From Nesterenkonia sandarakina (GTDB lineage Bacteria > Actinomycetota > Actinomycetes > Actinomycetales > Micrococcaceae): a stretch of DNA of 64,000 bases. Position numbers and translations under genes: made by a program. Under the pieces are notes generated by a model, which had not been told where the DNA came from, did no database searches, and saw nothing but the letters and a program-made list of their open reading frames with translations. The DNA is taken from NCBI RefSeq assembly GCF_013410215.1, contig NZ_JACCFQ010000001.1:2108001-2172000 (forward strand), in the 5' to 3' direction. Below are positions 52,322-61,546 of the stretch, one piece after another. How positions within the stretch are numbered: the stretch's first letter is position 1; every line of letters begins with the position of its first letter.

Positions 52322-53521
52322 TCACCTGACGGCCTTATGGTTCGTAGTCGGAACCCCGGATGGACTCTGCGCTGTGAGAATGCCAAGTAGTACCGGAAGA
52401 GCAACATATGGATTGTTGAGCCCGCTGACGGACAGCCCGTTAGCTATAACGATTGCCAGGAAAGTCAGTGTCATGAAGCGGTTCAAGCCTGCTCTACGCA
52501 TCGTGTACCAAAGAATAGCGATCGCAAAAACAAGTCCCACAATCCCTGCATCGAATACTATCCTGAGAACAAAAGCATGCAATATAACAGAGTAGCAAGA
52601 CCCATCCCCCGCCGTCGAGAATAGTCCTTGAAAGTATGAGAGAGAATTGCATGCACTCGAACTGAGGGGAGTGAGTGGCGTGGTGCCAAAGAGCCAGTTC
52701 AATGGAGACCAGTCACTTGTCTCAGCGAGGAACACGTCGAGAAATCCGAGACGGTCGATACTCACCCCTCCCGCTGAACGAGCCTGAAATACCATGAGGG
52801 GAACCCATGCTAATAATGGAATTGCGCACGCCATCAAGTACTTTAGAATCAAGCTTGAGTTTCGGGCTTGAAAAACCGCAAATAACGCCACAATAAAAAA
52901 GGTAACCGCACCACTCCTGGATCCGGATAGGATTACTATCAAGCCAAGCAGCAAAATCATTAACGCCCGCGACCGTCCCATGTGCCGGTAGCAAACGATA
53001 GTAAGTCCAGAGTAGAGAGCGATATCATAGTTGCTCTCGGTTAGAAGTCCTGGCCGTTCACCTGGGCCCTCAAGCAGCAGGCTAAGGACAGACTTAATGA
53101 TCGCCATGATGAGCAAGAACCACGTCAGACGCACTAGTCCGCGCGTGGGTTCCCAGCGTCGGCCGATGGCAAGGGCAAAGACTAAGAGATAGATCGCCCA
53201 TTTATACCCCTGCACGAGATCAGGCAGGGGGGCATCGCTGGCGAGTCCGGGCGTTAGCCAACTTAGGGTGTAGCCCACTAGTCCTACTAGCAGTACCGGC
53301 GCACGCAGGGGGCCTCGTACCAGGGCCGTGAGTAGAAAAAGCCCTATCCAGAAGTCTAACGCCGTGGACAGTGGGAGCGGGGAGTAGCGCCCGACCATTG
53401 GTAGGCTCGCTAGTGCAGCCACCGCCAGTAGGGCATACAGCGACCACCGGATGAGCCGTGGTACGGCCGTGCGGTCCCCTAAATCTCCGTACACGCTACG
53501 GACGTGGGTCTCGCTGCTCAT
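52322..53521 (-). CDS. O-antigen ligase/polymerase-like membrane protein (Wzy)
   Basis: A 399-residue protein with some ten to twelve hydrophobic segments and a larger outer loop (residues about 250-320, ARSAGGVSIDRLGF ... SSACNSLSYFQGLF). ILSGSRSGAVTFFIVALFAV is the Wzy_C-type motif, with the Arg seen in O-antigen polymerases. It would join repeat units outside the membrane. The ATG at 53521 has AGGAAG upstream. It is last in the minus-strand operon, 255 nt after the GT2 gene, so it may have its own promoter. Family assignment rests on topology and context. Confidence 0.8.
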   Translation of the reverse strand: MSSETHVRSVYGDLGDRTAVPRLIRWSLYALLAVAALASLPMVGRYSPLPLSTALDFWIGLFLLTALVRGPLRAPVLLVGLVGYTLSWLTPGLASDAPLPDLVQGYKWAIYLLVFALAIGRRWEPTRGLVRLTWFLLIMAIIKSVLSLLLEGPGERPGLLTESNYDIALYSGLTIVCYRHMGRSRALMILLLGLIVILSGSRSGAVTFFIVALFAVFQARNSSLILKYLMACAIPLLAWVPLMVFQARSAGGVSIDRLGFLDVFLAETSDWSPLNWLFGTTPLTPLSSSACNSLSYFQGLFSTAGDGSCYSVILHAFVLRIVFDAGIVGLVFAIAILWYTMRRAGLNRFMTLTFLAIVIANGLSVSGLNNPYVALPVLLGILTAQSPSGVPTTNHKAVR

Positions 53522-53776
53522 GTGAGACTTCCTATGATGTCGTCTGTGTGAAACCGTTTCTGCGGTGCTGTCTGCGTTGCTCCGTGAGTCGGAATCGGGA
53601 GAGCGACGACGGGGTGCCGGCCACCCACGCAATAGGTAGCTGGATGAAGTGAACGGCTTCCGGAATTCGTGAAGTTTAATGTAGACCGCATATGTCACGG
53701 CCCGAGGTGATTCATGGCCTCGAGTTTATCGCAGCCGCCTTCGAAGCCGAAAGCCACAAGCCGTGCACTGCGCACG

Positions 53777-54673
53777 TTACTTGCCACTGATCCCGGACAG
53801 TCCAACTGCGACAGCGCCTAGGTGAGGGACAGCCCGCAAGCCACGAAGTGCTTGGCGGACTCCGGTCATGTCACGTTGGGCGACTGCGGCGCGAAGGACA
53901 TGGGCAACAAGGAAATCTGCGCTAGCGCGCTTCGAGAGCAATCTCCTATTTGTTTCCCACCATCCGTAAGACGCTCTCCAGTTCCGTCGCTTTGACACGG
54001 ATAAAGGGCTGTTGCGCTCCACGTAACTCAGGGCAGCGTCGTCCCACACCACTGTCACGTCCAGATTCGACACCAGCTTTAGTACGAGATCCCAGTCTTG
54101 ATGCTTGGGAAGGGTCTCATCCCAGGGCTTATCTTCCAGTACATCGCGCCGGAAGAGCATACTACTGGTTTGAACGGCATTTCTCCCGAACTTCAATCGG
54201 TCTCGCATTACTATGTAGCTCGGAAGACGCCTCTGATCGTCTACGGGTGGCACTAGGCCGGGGGCTTTCGCGTACTCCCCCAAGTTAGTCCCGTAACCAT
54301 GCATAAAGGCGCCCAAAGCAAGGTCGCCCTGGCTGCCTTCTTGACTAGAGAGTGCCTCAAGCCGACTTGCGAGGAATTCTGGGTCCCACCAGTCATCATC
54401 ATCGAGAAATGCGACGTGCGATGAGGTTCCTGCGCCGAAACCGATGTTCCGAGCAATGGAGCCCCCTTGTGCGCCTGCCGTGAGGAGGATCTCGCACTCG
54501 AAGCCCTGGAGTAGCAGCTCCAAGCTGGAGAGCTCTTCGAGTCGGTCTAGAACCACGAAAACGCGAGTGCTAATCGTCTGGCTGTTTGCGGATCGAACTG
54601 CGCGGACAACAGATCCGCGTCCGATCGTGGGAATGACTACATCAACTGTAGTGCAGGTGGTTTCTACTACCAT
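53777..54673 (-). CDS. Glycosyltransferase family 2 protein
   Basis: A 298-residue GT-A enzyme: VDVVIPTIGRGSVVRAVRSA at the start, then GGSIARNIGFGAGTSSHVAF and LDDDDWWDPEFLASRL (DDDD metal site about residue 92). A C-terminal region with LPKHQDWDLVLKLV (acceptor-side catalytic region) follows. It belongs to the minus-strand part of the exopolysaccharide locus and would add one sugar of the repeat unit. Donor unknown. Confidence 0.85.
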   Translation of the reverse strand: MVVETTCTTVDVVIPTIGRGSVVRAVRSANSQTISTRVFVVLDRLEELSSLELLLQGFECEILLTAGAQGGSIARNIGFGAGTSSHVAFLDDDDWWDPEFLASRLEALSSQEGSQGDLALGAFMHGYGTNLGEYAKAPGLVPPVDDQRRLPSYIVMRDRLKFGRNAVQTSSMLFRRDVLEDKPWDETLPKHQDWDLVLKLVSNLDVTVVWDDAALSYVERNSPLSVSKRRNWRASYGWWETNRRLLSKRASADFLVAHVLRAAVAQRDMTGVRQALRGLRAVPHLGAVAVGLSGISGK

Positions 54674-54712
54674 TCTATTTCCAATATCCCTAGGCTCTCA
54701 ATTCGCTAAATG

Positions 54713-55720
54713 TCACTTAAATCTACCTCTTGCCTGCCTTAGGGTCCGTCTCGACCGCAAGGCCCAATTGGCGCCCGAGCGTACGGGAGCGCCTAGGTAT
54801 TTTGTTCCGTAGATCGAAAAGAAACCGGATACTAGCAAGCGCTTGGAAGGTGATATTAGATTCTCCTTAGCCGATATGACCGCATTGCTCGGGGATCCGG
54901 CGAGGCCCATGTCGATCGCACCCCAGAAGAACCGTTTCTGTAGAGCGGGGTCGGCTTTGTCCACTACGTGGGACGGCCCATGTAAGCGAAGTGACGAAAG
55001 GGTCCTGGCGGTTTCCTCAGGGGTCATGTCAAGGAGTCGACGCGCAAGGAGAGAGAAGCGCGCTTGATCTGAGAACTTCTTAGGGTTGTGCGTGACACCG
55101 TCGCTCAGGATGTGACGCTCATAGAGGAACTCGGGAATCGTTGCCAGCCGATACTCTCGACGGATTCTGAGCCAGAGGTCAATATCTTGTGCAAACCGAA
55201 ACTCGGGCCTATACCCCCCCGCTCGATCATATGCAGATCGCCTAAACATCACCTCGCCGTGCGAGTAAACGTTCTGCATCCTCAGGGACGCGAGATCAAC
55301 ATGATTCGCATCAGGCCTTACTGGGTTGCGGTCGCCTGTAAGGTCGTTCACATTGGTGTACCAGCTGCCTACTGCACCCACGCCTCGGTACTGATCTAGA
55401 TATGCTGCTTGCCGCTCCAGTCTCGTGGGTGCCGCCACGTCACCGGAGCCGTGGATGGCGATGTACTCACCGGTTGCCATATCTATCGCATTGATCAATC
55501 CCTGTACAAACCCAATATTGCTTGAGTGTACTACATACTTTAAGCGTGGATCATTGTAAATATTGCTTAAGTTCAGTAGTTCTAGATCTGTTCCGTCTGT
55601 TGACGCGTCATCAAATACAATTACTTCGAAATCGGAATGTGTCTGATTCAACAATGAGTCAAGAGTTCGCTTGAGTACCTCGCGACGATTGTAATAACCA
55701 ACTATTACTGACACCTTCAT
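54713..55720 (-). CDS. Glycosyltransferase family 2 protein
   Basis: A 335-residue GT-A enzyme. MKVSVIVGYYNRREVLKRTL and VIVFDDASTDGTDLELL are the classic GT2 opening. The usual DxD is replaced by GSGDVAAPTRLERQAAYLD (single Asp, with a Ser-Gly before it), and FRFAQDIDLWLRIRREYRLA is the ED/QD catalytic block. It sits between the other GT2 and Wzx, and would extend the repeat unit. Donor unknown. Confidence 0.86.
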   Translation of the reverse strand: MKVSVIVGYYNRREVLKRTLDSLLNQTHSDFEVIVFDDASTDGTDLELLNLSNIYNDPRLKYVVHSSNIGFVQGLINAIDMATGEYIAIHGSGDVAAPTRLERQAAYLDQYRGVGAVGSWYTNVNDLTGDRNPVRPDANHVDLASLRMQNVYSHGEVMFRRSAYDRAGGYRPEFRFAQDIDLWLRIRREYRLATIPEFLYERHILSDGVTHNPKKFSDQARFSLLARRLLDMTPEETARTLSSLRLHGPSHVVDKADPALQKRFFWGAIDMGLAGSPSNAVISAKENLISPSKRLLVSGFFSIYGTKYLGAPVRSGANWALRSRRTLRQARGRFK

Positions 55721-55771
55721 TTGATAAGTTTCACCTCTATATTCATTTCGTGCTGTGAATGAAGTTTCGAA

Positions 55772-57229
55772 CTATCCTCGAAAACCCGATCGAACTAAAC
55801 CAAGTATCTTGGCGACATCCCGGCGCGCAAATGGAAACAGAGCGAGACTCAATAATACGGTCGCCAGAGAGGTGGCCAAGCCAAGCAGGATAAGTCCGAA
55901 ACTCGGGATTGAGACTAAACTCGAGATGGCGAATGCCGAGAGTCCGGCGGGAGCACTCAGGAGTGCGACCACCTTGGTTGCTCGCGAGATGAGGGGCCAA
56001 GTTGGAACTCCAGTATTTCTCCCAGCCCATAGCATGGAGAAGATCCAGAAGCCGGCGTAACCCGCGACGCTCCCCATAGCGATTCCTGTCGCGCCCCACG
56101 GGATGCCGCAACAGATGGCGAGAATGACAAAGGGTTGCCCTATGACGTTGCCCAGCAGCAGAGATGCCGAGGATCCCTTCGCCACTTGCAGCCAGATCGC
56201 GATCTGCTGGATCGCTCGAAAGACTGAGCTTATAGCAAGGATGGCGAACAACGGCGCAGACTGTGCCCAGTCGTCGCCTAGAAGTATGTCAACAATAGGG
56301 AACGCTAGGCCGGCCATGACACAGAGCGATGTAGCCGTTATATAGCAGGAAACTAGTTGCGCAGAACGGATCCCACGCTCAAACCTGGCGGTGTCTTCGA
56401 CCACGCGCGAAAGCACCGGGAGTGCCACTTTTGTCATGGGAGTGTTGATTTGGTTTACCGGAACCACTGAAAGTTGGAATGCTCTGTCGTAGAAACCAAG
56501 CGTTGTGGGGCCCCACAGGCGTCCGATAATTACGCTGTCGATATTGCGCGTGAAGTATGCGAGCACTTGCGTTCCTGCAAAGGAGAATCCGAACGACAGG
56601 AGGTTCCGCATGCCGCTCGTTCGTCTGGGCAGGCCTGGAAGCCATCGCGCTAGAGTAACGCTCAGGACCAGGTCTGCTGCTGGCAGTGCTAATTGAAGAA
56701 CGATAAGTGCCGCTAGCGAGTAACCGGCCGCCGCTACAGGGACGGCAGCCAGGAGCGCGATGATGGGTGGCACTACATCGCAGATGGCAAGGGCTCGAAA
56801 CCTCAGGCTGCGACTGATGGCTACGCGAAACTGTGCGGTGACACCGCTAAGTACATATGATAGAGAAACCCATTGAACGAGTGTTACTAGGTCGCTCTGG
56901 CCGTAGAAGGCCGCGATGGGCCAAGATAGTAAGAAGACTATGACTGAAATCACGGTTCCAGCCGCAAAGTTCAGCCAGAACAAGTTTGTTCGTTGTTGGC
57001 CGGTCAGTTCTGCCATCCGCAGCGCGGCCGTGGAAAGTCCGAAGTCGCGAAGAATTTGAGCGATGCCTGTAAAGGCTATCGCCATTGCGAGAAGTCCGTA
57101 TGACTCGGGAGCGATCAGTCTGGCGAGTATCGCGACTTGGGCGACTTGAATTACGACTCGCGCAAGCTGCGCAACCAGAGTGACGGCTCCACCTCGAGCG
57201 GCGGACGCTGAGAGACTTTTCTGGCTCAC
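55772..57229 (-). CDS. Wzx-type polysaccharide flippase (MOP superfamily)
   Basis: A 485-residue membrane protein with about 12-14 hydrophobic segments. It starts SLSASAARGGAVTLVAQLAR, with ILARLIAPESYGLLAMAIAF following, the typical opening of Wzx/TuaB-like exporters. It flips the lipid-linked repeat unit across the membrane for polymerisation by Wzy. The GTG start overlaps the MurB-like stop by 4 nt (GTGA), so the two are translated together, which ties the MurB paralogue to the export pathway. Confidence 0.9.
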   Translation of the reverse strand: MSQKSLSASAARGGAVTLVAQLARVVIQVAQVAILARLIAPESYGLLAMAIAFTGIAQILRDFGLSTAALRMAELTGQQRTNLFWLNFAAGTVISVIVFLLSWPIAAFYGQSDLVTLVQWVSLSYVLSGVTAQFRVAISRSLRFRALAICDVVPPIIALLAAVPVAAAGYSLAALIVLQLALPAADLVLSVTLARWLPGLPRRTSGMRNLLSFGFSFAGTQVLAYFTRNIDSVIIGRLWGPTTLGFYDRAFQLSVVPVNQINTPMTKVALPVLSRVVEDTARFERGIRSAQLVSCYITATSLCVMAGLAFPIVDILLGDDWAQSAPLFAILAISSVFRAIQQIAIWLQVAKGSSASLLLGNVIGQPFVILAICCGIPWGATGIAMGSVAGYAGFWIFSMLWAGRNTGVPTWPLISRATKVVALLSAPAGLSAFAISSLVSIPSFGLILLGLATSLATVLLSLALFPFARRDVAKILGLVRSGFRG

Positions 57230-58248
57230 TTCGGGTGAATGGGTGTCATGGATGTTCCGGGGCTCGCGGCACGGTCATCGGAGACCGTGTGGGCGGCAGT
57301 AACCTTCCCATCAGGTGACACGTAGCGGGCTTCTGCGTCCATTCGGAATCCGGTCCGTTCTAAGACGGCGCCTCGCACCAAGCCAACCAGAGCGAGAACA
57401 TCGTCCGATGTCGCACCCCCGACGTTGTTGATGAAGTTACTGTGCTTTGGCGAGATCTGAGCGCCTCCAATCTGTGTGCCTCTAAGTCCAGCATCGTCGA
57501 TCGCCTTGCCGGGTGGGCCAACGCTAGAGTACATAGCAGGATTGGACAGGAATGTTGAGCCACAGTTGGGTGCATCCTCAGGAAATCGGGCTTGCCTAGA
57601 AGCCACTATTTCGTCCATCTCAGCTTCGATCTCGTCTGTATTACCCCGGTCGAGGCGCAATCCAACCTCAGTGACCACACCGCCAAGCCGCTGAAGTGCT
57701 GAACTTCGATATGAGAACTCACAGTCTTCCCGGGAGAGTTCTATGAGAGTGCCCACTCTATCGACGTAGCGGACCCAGGCTACGCTTGATCCGATTCCCT
57801 TTCGTTGGCTGCCGCCGTTCATTATCACCAGGCCACCTAGCGTTCCGGGGATCCCCACGGTGTGCTCGATCCCGCTGAGTCCTTTCGCTCCCGCTGCGCG
57901 AGCTAGCTCGGGGACCGAAGTGCCCGCTTTGACCACCACATCCCTTCCATCGAAACTGATTCCAGACATGCGGGCGGCAATCCGGACGATAACGCCGCGT
58001 AGCCCCCTTGAATCGAATAGTAGGTTCGAAGTTTCTCCTACCACGCAGTAGGGCGTGCCCGTGCTTTCTAGTAGCTGCAAGACTCCTGCGACCTCGTGAC
58101 GGTTGGTGGGCTCGACTAGGGCATCGGCGGGGCCCCCAATGCGCCACCGTGAGAAGCTCGACAAGTTGACGGAGACCTGGACTCCGCCGGGTACCGCTTG
58201 CCGTAAGCGCCTCAGTAGTGAATCGGCGAGGGATGTTGGGGTAGTCAT
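57226..58248 (-). CDS. MurB-like UDP-N-acetylenolpyruvoylglucosamine reductase in an exopolysaccharide operon
   Basis: A 340-residue FAD enzyme. FSRWRIGGPADALVEPTN binds FAD, CVVGETSNLLF and GIEHTVGIPGTLGGLVIMNG are the usual MurB blocks, FSYRSSAL holds the Arg region, CGSTFLSNP the catalytic Ser, and GAQISPKHSNFINNVGGAT the family end block. A Glu near the C-terminus (DAEARYV) corresponds to the third catalytic residue. It reduces the enolpyruvyl group of the MurA product to lactate, giving UDP-MurNAc. First gene of the minus-strand operon, fused by overlap to wzx. TAGGCT at 58256-58261 is 7 nt before the ATG. A housekeeping role cannot be excluded. Confidence 0.88.
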   Translation of the reverse strand: MTTPTSLADSLLRRLRQAVPGGVQVSVNLSSFSRWRIGGPADALVEPTNRHEVAGVLQLLESTGTPYCVVGETSNLLFDSRGLRGVIVRIAARMSGISFDGRDVVVKAGTSVPELARAAGAKGLSGIEHTVGIPGTLGGLVIMNGGSQRKGIGSSVAWVRYVDRVGTLIELSREDCEFSYRSSALQRLGGVVTEVGLRLDRGNTDEIEAEMDEIVASRQARFPEDAPNCGSTFLSNPAMYSSVGPPGKAIDDAGLRGTQIGGAQISPKHSNFINNVGGATSDDVLALVGLVRGAVLERTGFRMDAEARYVSPDGKVTAAHTVSDDRAASPGTSMTPIHPK

Positions 58249-58714
58249 ATAAGTGAGCCTATCGATGAGACCTATCTGGAACTCGGGGGGAGCGTTCGCC
58301 TCCCACGCCATCTGGAGGGTTGTGTTGGCCTGGCCTACTCCGTACACGGTTTTGCCCAAATCTAGGTCGTTTGCTGTTTGGGTCGTCCTCGTCCTTATGG
58401 AAGCTCTCGTGATCTCGATCAGAACCGGCGGGAGCCGAGGACTACGGCGGACGAGTGGGCTGGCCATTTTTTGTGCCCTATACGGGGCTCGGGGAGAGCC
58501 GAACACCCGCAGCATTCACACTGAACAACTATGGTCCAGTGTCGGATCGATGTCCACTTGCGAAGCCGCGGGCGTTTTCGACTGTGACCATGAGCACCCG
58601 GATGGTTGGCTCCGAGCCCATACGGCTGGGGCTATGTCCGCATACCTCCCTAGGGCCCCGACCACATTAGTTATGATTCCAAGCTTTGCTCGTCGGTTCG
58701 GTGTAACATCACCC
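58249..58714. other. Intergenic region between murB-like and the terC leader
   Basis: Open frames can be extended here on both strands but none has a start signal or recognisable protein. It contains the leaderless promoter of murB-like (58256-58261, minus strand) and probably the terC promoter. Nothing else is evident. Confidence 0.4.
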
Positions 58715-58838
58715 AAGCGTGGGGGAGTATCCCTAACACTGTGGTCGTCAGCACGTGGGGCAACGTCGCCTCGCCGGACACAGAGGCCTGGACTCAGGCG
58801 GAGAGACTCGCGATGACATCGCTGTACCCTCCTTCGCG
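58715..58838 (+). ncRNA. Probable yybP-ykoY (Mn2+) riboswitch upstream of terC
   Basis: The leader contains the conserved pieces in order: GGGGGAGTA (58721-58729), TCGTCAGCAC (58745-58754), a GCCTG-GACT-CAGGC hairpin (58786-58799), GAGAGACTCG and TGTACCCTCC. The ends pair as a P1 stem (GCG 58717-58719 with CGC 58835-58837, and inner pairs with GTACCCTCC). Length and position before a TerC gene match known Mn2+ riboswitches. Not confirmed by a covariance search. Confidence 0.6.
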
Positions 58839-58850
58839 AAAGGCTCCTTC

Positions 58851-60053
58851 ATGGAGATCTCCCCACTGGTCTGGACCGTCACGCTTGCGCTGATCATCGG
58901 CCTGCTGCTCTTCGACTTCGTCTTCCACGTGCGCAAGGCGCACACCCCCACCATCAAGGAAGCGGCCCTCTGGTCCGCCTTCTACGTGGGCGTCGCGCTA
59001 CTCTTCGGCCTGGGGTTCTTCGCCCTAGGCCACCCGGAGATGGCCACCGAATACTACGCCGGCTACGTCACGGAGAAGGCGCTCTCGGTGGACAACCTCT
59101 TCGTGTTCCTGGTCATCATCGGCAGCTTCAATGTCCCCCGGGAGTACCAGCAGAAGGTCCTGCTCTTCGGCATCGTCTTCGCGCTGATCGCGCGCAGCGG
59201 GTTCATCTTCCTCGGCGCCGGGCTGATCAACCTGTGGAGCGACGTCTTCTACCTCTTCGGCATCATCCTGCTGATGACCGCCGGGCAGCTGCTGAAGAAG
59301 GAACTCGCCGGAGACTCCGGGGGAGACGAGGCGGACAACTTCATCATCCGCTTCGCCCGCAAACACCTGAACACCACCGATGACTTCCACGGCGACAAGC
59401 TGACCACCCGCATCGACGGCAAGCGCATGTTCACCCCGATGCTGCTCGTCATGCTCGCCATCGGCGGCACCGACCTGCTCTTCGCCGTGGACTCCATCCC
59501 GGCCATCTACGGGCTCACCCAGGAGCCGTTCATCGTCTTCGCCGCCACTGCGTTCTCCCTGATGGGCCTGCGCCAGCTCTACTTCCTGATCGACGGCCTG
59601 CTGGACCGGCTCATCTACCTCTCCTACGGCCTGGCGCTCATCCTCGGCTTCATCGGTGTGAAGCTGATGATCCACGCCCTGCACGAGAACAACCTGCCCT
59701 TCATCAACGGCGGGGAAGACGTCTCGGTGGTGGAGATCGAGACCGGGCTCTCCCTGCTGGTCATCGTGGCCGTACTGCTAGTCACTGTCGCCACCTCGCT
59801 GCTGGCCCCGAAGGGCCGCGCGCTGCGCGCCATTCAGAACGCCGAGAAGTACAACCAACGCTACGTGGACCTCTCCGAGAAGGCTCCCGAGGATCGCGAG
59901 TTCAGCCTGATTAAGACCGCCGAGAAGTCCGACTACTGGTCCGCCAAGGTGGCCCAGGTGCCGGAGAAGTACCAGGCGGATCTGATCGAGCATCGCGGCA
60001 ACTACGTGGCGCTGCTGGAGAAGGCCCGAGGGCTGCGCACCGGGGTCAAGTAA
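58851..60053 (+). CDS. TerC/Alx-family membrane protein, probable Mn2+ exporter
   Basis: A 400-residue protein with eight or nine hydrophobic segments and the TerC acidic signatures: TEKALSVDNLFVFLVIIGSF (about residue 70) and GGTDLLFAVDSIPAIYGLT (about residue 205), where the Asp residues lie in the membrane and bind metal. Members such as Alx export manganese. A C-terminal soluble tail of about 80 residues (YNQRYVDLSEKAPEDREFSL) is extra. The likely Mn2+ riboswitch in front supports the role. The ATG at 58851 is the first start in the TerC frame after the aptamer. Confidence 0.9.
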   Translation: MEISPLVWTVTLALIIGLLLFDFVFHVRKAHTPTIKEAALWSAFYVGVALLFGLGFFALGHPEMATEYYAGYVTEKALSVDNLFVFLVIIGSFNVPREYQQKVLLFGIVFALIARSGFIFLGAGLINLWSDVFYLFGIILLMTAGQLLKKELAGDSGGDEADNFIIRFARKHLNTTDDFHGDKLTTRIDGKRMFTPMLLVMLAIGGTDLLFAVDSIPAIYGLTQEPFIVFAATAFSLMGLRQLYFLIDGLLDRLIYLSYGLALILGFIGVKLMIHALHENNLPFINGGEDVSVVEIETGLSLLVIVAVLLVTVATSLLAPKGRALRAIQNAEKYNQRYVDLSEKAPEDREFSLIKTAEKSDYWSAKVAQVPEKYQADLIEHRGNYVALLEKARGLRTGVK

Positions 60054-60079
60054 CCTGATCCCACTGCCCAACACGACAT

Positions 60080-60128
60080 GAACCGGCCGGGCCCCGCTGA
60101 TCTCAGATCAGCGGGGCCCGGCCGGTTC
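60080..60128. terminator. Bidirectional terminator between terC and the S33 peptidase
   Basis: A perfect 24-bp inverted repeat (60080-60103 with 60105-60128) around a single C, GAACCGGCCGGGCCCCGCTG at its outer end. It lies between two convergent genes. Confidence 0.8.
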
Positions 60129-60166
60129 TGTGCGCATCACGAGCGGTGACGCCTGGAGCGCGCGCG

Positions 60167-61546
60167 TCAGGTGCGCTTGAGCAGCTCCGAGAACACCCGG
60201 GCGCCGTCGTCGCCCAGGCCGTCGTGGTGGAACTCGTTGGTCTCCCAGACGCTGATCCCGGCGACCCCCTCGGCGGTCTTCCAGGAGAGCTCCCGCGCCA
60301 CGTAGACATCATCGGTGTACAGCGCCGCGGCGGTGGGCACCTGATTCCGGCTCAGCTGCTCCAGGTCATAGAGCGGCGCCCAGTCCTCCACGCCGGCCAG
60401 CAGGTCCGCGGCCGCCACCAGGTCTGCCAGCGTCGGGTCCAAGAGCAGGTGCTCGCGCAGGATCATCTCGCCCAGCAGCAGGGGAGAGGTGGCCTCCGCG
60501 CTGAAGTCAGGGAACTCCGCGCCCACCCGCTGGGCCGCCCAGCCGGTGTCACCGCGGCCCTCGGTCAGCGCAGCAGGCTGGCCGTAGATGGATTCATGCA
60601 TCACCGCGTACATCGGGTTCCCGGCGAAGGAGAGCTGCTGGCCCACCGCGGCGAGGAACGTGTCCGAGAGCTGCGTGCGCTCGGGCCCGGTGAACGCCTC
60701 CTCCAGCAGGTAGTGCAGCGAATCGGCGCGGGTGTTGCCGCCCAGCAGCATCCCGATCAGCTGCAGCCGGGCCGGGGTCAGCAGCGAGCCATCCAGCAGC
60801 CGCACCTGGTGGGTGCGCAGATGCGCGAAGACCGCGTCCAGGATCTCCCGGTCCTGCGGGAACCGGGTGAAGTGCTCGGCGTTGCGGGCGCGCATCTTCG
60901 CATAGGTGGCCCGGTAGACCCGGTCTGCGTGTCCGGTCAGCGGGGCCAGGCCACCGGTGATCAGCGCCCGATCCAGGGACTCCGGAGCGAAGGAGAGGTA
61001 GCTCAGCGTGGTGAACCCGCCGAAGCTCTGCCCCAGCACGCTCCAAGACTCCACCCCGAGCGCCCGGCGCAACGCCTCGGCGTCGGCGACGATCGAATCG
61101 GCGCGGAAATGGCGCATATGCGCCGCCTGGGCGGCGGCGTCACCCCGGGCGGCCAGAGAGTGCCGAGTGAGCGGGGTGGAGAGCCCGGTGCCGCGCTGAT
61201 CCAGCATCAGGATCCGGAACTTCGCACCAGCCTCGGCCATCCAGCCGCCGAGCTTCGCCGGCCGGCTGCCCTTGCCGCCGGGTCCGCCCTGCAGGAACAG
61301 CAGCCAAGGGAGGGACTCCACGTGCTCGGCGCCCTGCGCGGCGGCTTCGGCGGCGACGAACTCCCGGGCGTAGATCCGGATCGCCTCGCCGTCGGGCGCC
61401 CGGTGCTCCGCTGAGTGATCCAGCGGCGCGGTGTGGTCCTGAGCTGCAGTGTGGTCCAGAGGCACCTGAAGCCAGTGATCGGTGATCCGGGTGCCGTCGA
61501 TCAGCCTGGCGGTGGCACCGGCGGTGTGCGCTGCTGCCGGGCTCAT
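60167..61546 (-). CDS. Alpha/beta hydrolase, prolyl iminopeptidase-like (S33)
   Basis: A 459-residue cytoplasmic enzyme. LLFLQGGPGGKGSRP forms the oxyanion HGGPG region (Gln for His), LMLDQRGTGLSTPL is the family DQRG motif, and VLGQSFGGFTTLSYLSF holds the nucleophile Ser (GQSFGG). The catalytic His is probably in NEFHHDGLGDDG near residue 443. It likely releases N-terminal proline or other residues from peptides. The ATG overlaps the helicase stop by 4 nt, so both come from one minus-strand transcript. Confidence 0.88.
   Translation of the reverse strand: MSPAAAHTAGATARLIDGTRITDHWLQVPLDHTAAQDHTAPLDHSAEHRAPDGEAIRIYAREFVAAEAAAQGAEHVESLPWLLFLQGGPGGKGSRPAKLGGWMAEAGAKFRILMLDQRGTGLSTPLTRHSLAARGDAAAQAAHMRHFRADSIVADAEALRRALGVESWSVLGQSFGGFTTLSYLSFAPESLDRALITGGLAPLTGHADRVYRATYAKMRARNAEHFTRFPQDREILDAVFAHLRTHQVRLLDGSLLTPARLQLIGMLLGGNTRADSLHYLLEEAFTGPERTQLSDTFLAAVGQQLSFAGNPMYAVMHESIYGQPAALTEGRGDTGWAAQRVGAEFPDFSAEATSPLLLGEMILREHLLLDPTLADLVAAADLLAGVEDWAPLYDLEQLSRNQVPTAAALYTDDVYVARELSWKTAEGVAGISVWETNEFHHDGLGDDGARVFSELLKRT

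Noticed and set aside
58253-58816. A 187-codon plus-strand frame upstream of terC
   Set aside because: It overlaps the murB promoter and the likely riboswitch, has no ribosome-binding site and no recognisable sequence.
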